A DNA stretch of 64,000 nt from Thermoplasmata archaeon (lineage in GTDB: Archaea > Thermoplasmatota > Thermoplasmata > Thermoplasmatales > Thermoplasmataceae), in NCBI GenBank assembly GCA_021806235.1, contig JAJZXU010000017.1:1-64000 (forward strand), in the 5' to 3' direction. Within the stretch, counting starts at the first letter, position 1; every line of letters starts with the position of its first letter. A program made the position numbers and the translations under genes. This document shows, one piece after another, positions 61,680 to 64,000 of this stretch. The notes under the pieces are model-generated. The model was not told where the DNA came from, made no database searches, and saw nothing but the letters and a program-made list of their open reading frames with translations.

Positions 61680-62287
61680 TATACAGTATTAATGATAATA
61701 TAACAATATTCGGCGGCATAAAAGGTCTCGTGCGTGATGGTGATGAGCTGCGGAAGGAGCTATTATACGAGAGACCGGATATTATACTGATAACAATATC
61801 CCCTGAGGAGGTTGATGGCATGAAAGCCTTTATTAATGACCCCTTTGAGATGAATTTATCTGATTATGAAATAATGTATGGTGTCCAGTTATCGAAGTAT
61901 GGTGAGGTGATGACACCGTCACCTGTATATATAGAGGCGACAAAATATTCCGTTGAAAATGATATACCGATGATAGGCCTGGATATGGATGAAAATACGT
62001 ACCAGAAAATATATAAAAAACATATAAAGACCACTGATTTATTGAGACATTCCCTAAGAAAAAAGAAGATAAGCAAACTACAATTTGAAAATGAAACACC
62101 TGAAGAATTTGTTGAATCGTGGAATTATGTTGTGGATATTAAAAGTTTTAAGAAAGTGAATATAGAAAGGAGCAGTTATATAATAAATGGATTAAAGGAA
62201 GAAATAAATGAAAATGAAAACAGGAAAATAATATGCATAACCGATTATGATTTTTATGATGATATTGTTGAGTCCTTTAAGGATTAA
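61676..62287 (+). CDS. Conserved hypothetical protein, possibly distant TraB/PrgY-like
   Basis: ATGA overlap with upstream regulator; GIKGLVRDGDELRKELLYERPDIILITISPEEVDGMKAF. Confidence 0.55.
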   Translation: MIYSINDNITIFGGIKGLVRDGDELRKELLYERPDIILITISPEEVDGMKAFINDPFEMNLSDYEIMYGVQLSKYGEVMTPSPVYIEATKYSVENDIPMIGLDMDENTYQKIYKKHIKTTDLLRHSLRKKKISKLQFENETPEEFVESWNYVVDIKSFKKVNIERSSYIINGLKEEINENENRKIICITDYDFYDDIVESFKD

Positions 62288-62868
62288 CGCTTATTTTTAA
62301 ACAGTATATATATCTCTTTGCTGTGTGCCCTTGATGCATGTGGTTTTGTTATTTTATAAAAATTAAAATTGCCCTTCCATTTATCTAAAAATCCGTTTGT
62401 CATATCTCCCTGAAATTGTTTCAGTAACATATTGCCATTTTTTGATAATAAATCTACTGATAATTTCATTACGTTTTCACACAGTTCATATGAACGGTAA
62501 TGGTCCATTTCACCATTGCCACTGGTTTTTACCATGGCATCGGATACCACTGTATTAAATGATTTTATACCGTTTGAAACCATTATTTCATTTATCTTAT
62601 CATGCAGGGATCCATCATTGATATTGCCCTGAATAAATATTACATTATCCAGTGGTGCCATTCTGTTTAAATCAACTGAAACTACAGGCATATCTGTATA
62701 TTCCCTTATAATCTGCGTCCATCCTCCCGGTGAGGAACCGAACTCGAGGATATAATCATCTCTGCCTATTACATTATATTTTTTCTCTATTTCTATTAAT
62801 TTGAATGCAGCCCTGCTTCTATATTTTTCTTTCTTTGCCCTGGTATAATATTTATCCTTTCTATCCAT
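62284..62868 (-). CDS. rlmE: RlmE/FtsJ-family rRNA 2'-O-methyltransferase
   Basis: YRSRAAFKLIEIEKKYNVI…ILEFGSSPGGWTQII; KPHASRAHSKEIYILF. Confidence 0.94.
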   Translation of the reverse strand: MDRKDKYYTRAKKEKYRSRAAFKLIEIEKKYNVIGRDDYILEFGSSPGGWTQIIREYTDMPVVSVDLNRMAPLDNVIFIQGNINDGSLHDKINEIMVSNGIKSFNTVVSDAMVKTSGNGEMDHYRSYELCENVMKLSVDLLSKNGNMLLKQFQGDMTNGFLDKWKGNFNFYKITKPHASRAHSKEIYILFKNKR

Positions 62869-62886
62869 GTTATCATTCTTATAAAG

Positions 62887-63261
62887 TTATTCACCAATAT
62901 ATTCCTTATATTTTTTAGAATCCATGGATTCAAACCTGTCATCGGATAATTCTATTCTTACCAGCCAGTATTTATAAGAATCAGAATTAACAAGTTCGGG
63001 TTTATCATTCAATTCATTGTTTATTTCCACTACCTTTCCATTTACCGGAGAATATACATCCTCAGCTGATTTAACCGATTCTATCGTCAGTAAAATGTCC
63101 TTAATTTTTTTTTGATCCCCTATTTTTGGCATATCAATATAAACGATATCTGTTAACTGATTCTGGGCAAAATCAGTTATTCCTACTGTGGCTATATTAT
63201 TCTCTATAACAAACCATTCATGGTTTTTTGTATAATTTAAATTTTCAGGTATTGTGGACAT
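62887..63261 (-). CDS. gcvH: Glycine cleavage system H protein
   Basis: YTKNHEWFVIENNIATVGITDFAQNQLTDIVYIDMP; lipoyl-Lys ESVKSAEDVYSPVNGKV. Confidence 0.95.
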   Translation of the reverse strand: MSTIPENLNYTKNHEWFVIENNIATVGITDFAQNQLTDIVYIDMPKIGDQKKIKDILLTIESVKSAEDVYSPVNGKVVEINNELNDKPELVNSDSYKYWLVRIELSDDRFESMDSKKYKEYIGE

Positions 63262-63326
63262 AATAGGGTATAAAAATTTAATATAAAAATAGTATGATTT
63301 TTAAGATGTGTTATTTATTAATTTTT

Positions 63327-63557
63327 TCATTTATCTAAAACATTGTGCCTGTTTTTTACAATGTATACAAATATTACTACAATAATTACCAATATTATAA
63401 GAAGTATATAAAGCAAGATATTTATATGAAATGTGAGGTATAAGAATCCAACAGCATCAAAAATAATCCATAACAAAATAGCAATTATTCTTAATCTTTC
63501 AATTTTTTTTCTGCTTATTTTATTTTTTTCTATGCTTTTATTACTGATCTTATTCAT
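63327..63557 (-). CDS. Small two-TM membrane protein
   Basis: ERLRIIAILLWIIFDAVGFLYLTFHINILLYILLIILVIIVVIFVYIV. Confidence 0.6.
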   Translation of the reverse strand: MNKISNKSIEKNKISRKKIERLRIIAILLWIIFDAVGFLYLTFHINILLYILLIILVIIVVIFVYIVKNRHNVLDK

Positions 63558-64000
63558 TTACCAGCCTCCAATACAGGAATTTTGCAGTCTATCCTGCCTG
63601 ATTTTCCCTTTATTAGTTCCTTTAGCCATTGACCCATTTTACTAATAAATATTTTTTTCCGTATTTTAGGCACAACGTAGAATGACACCCCATGAAATGA
63701 ACACTTGTTTCCGATGTGTTACACACTTTTGGCATACTTATTGTATAAATATATTCTTATATATACCTATTGCCATTACTACGGTTCACTCTTATCTCAC
63801 CCATAAATGGCGCGGTATTTCCAGTTCATATTGTTAAATATAGATTTTATTTAAATTCCCATCACGTTTGTAAATTCAAACATACTATTCATTGCTGTAG
63901 CCCGAATTGGGATTTCATAACTCTTTTACTTATTATTATTTCATCCAATATAAATATAATAAACCCAATTACTTCATACAGTGTAAAATAGAAGATATTT

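Noticed and set aside
1-64000. CRISPR arrays, rRNA genes, prophage clusters
   Set aside because: No regularly spaced repeats, rRNA-like segments or phage structural genes seen on reading

Overview
This is an AT-rich archaeal chromosome window. A member of the Thermoplasmatales, Ferroplasma-like, is the best inference, from an HU-type HTa protein, a sulfocyanin next to a fused CoxI/III, and archaeal ribosomal, aIF2-gamma, DnaG and Kae1-Bud32 proteins. Positions 656-15703 (minus strand) are a nearly complete archaeal S10/spc ribosomal operon running from rpl3 to secY, adkA, a DUF106 insertase and cmk. It includes a 52-aa rps14 missing from the ORF track and an rpl24 with a long acidic tail. Positions 18.6-32.3 kb are rich in respiratory genes: heme O synthase, CoxII, sulfocyanin, a small TM protein, fused CoxI/III, a DUF929 protein, then a poorly recognisable membrane locus. 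That locus has a 519-aa polytopic protein with a CxC motif, divergent from a 740-aa polytopic polyferredoxin followed by a CtaA-like protein, and is my best candidate for an undescribed system. The rest is mostly housekeeping: tRNA-Lys, tRNA-Thr, RmuC, aIF2-gamma/S6e, Kae1-Bud32, HTa, SpeE, DnaG with a Zn-ribbon Lon-like ATPase, AlaX, SerA plus aminotransferase, RlmE and GcvH. Accessory insertions include a Ni-CODH (CooS/CooC), a ChrB-like protein, a decayed MFS transporter beside tRNA-Thr and a probable TnpB/IS605 3' remnant beside tRNA-Lys. I saw no CRISPR array or rRNA. All family calls come from reading motifs by eye; no database search was run.
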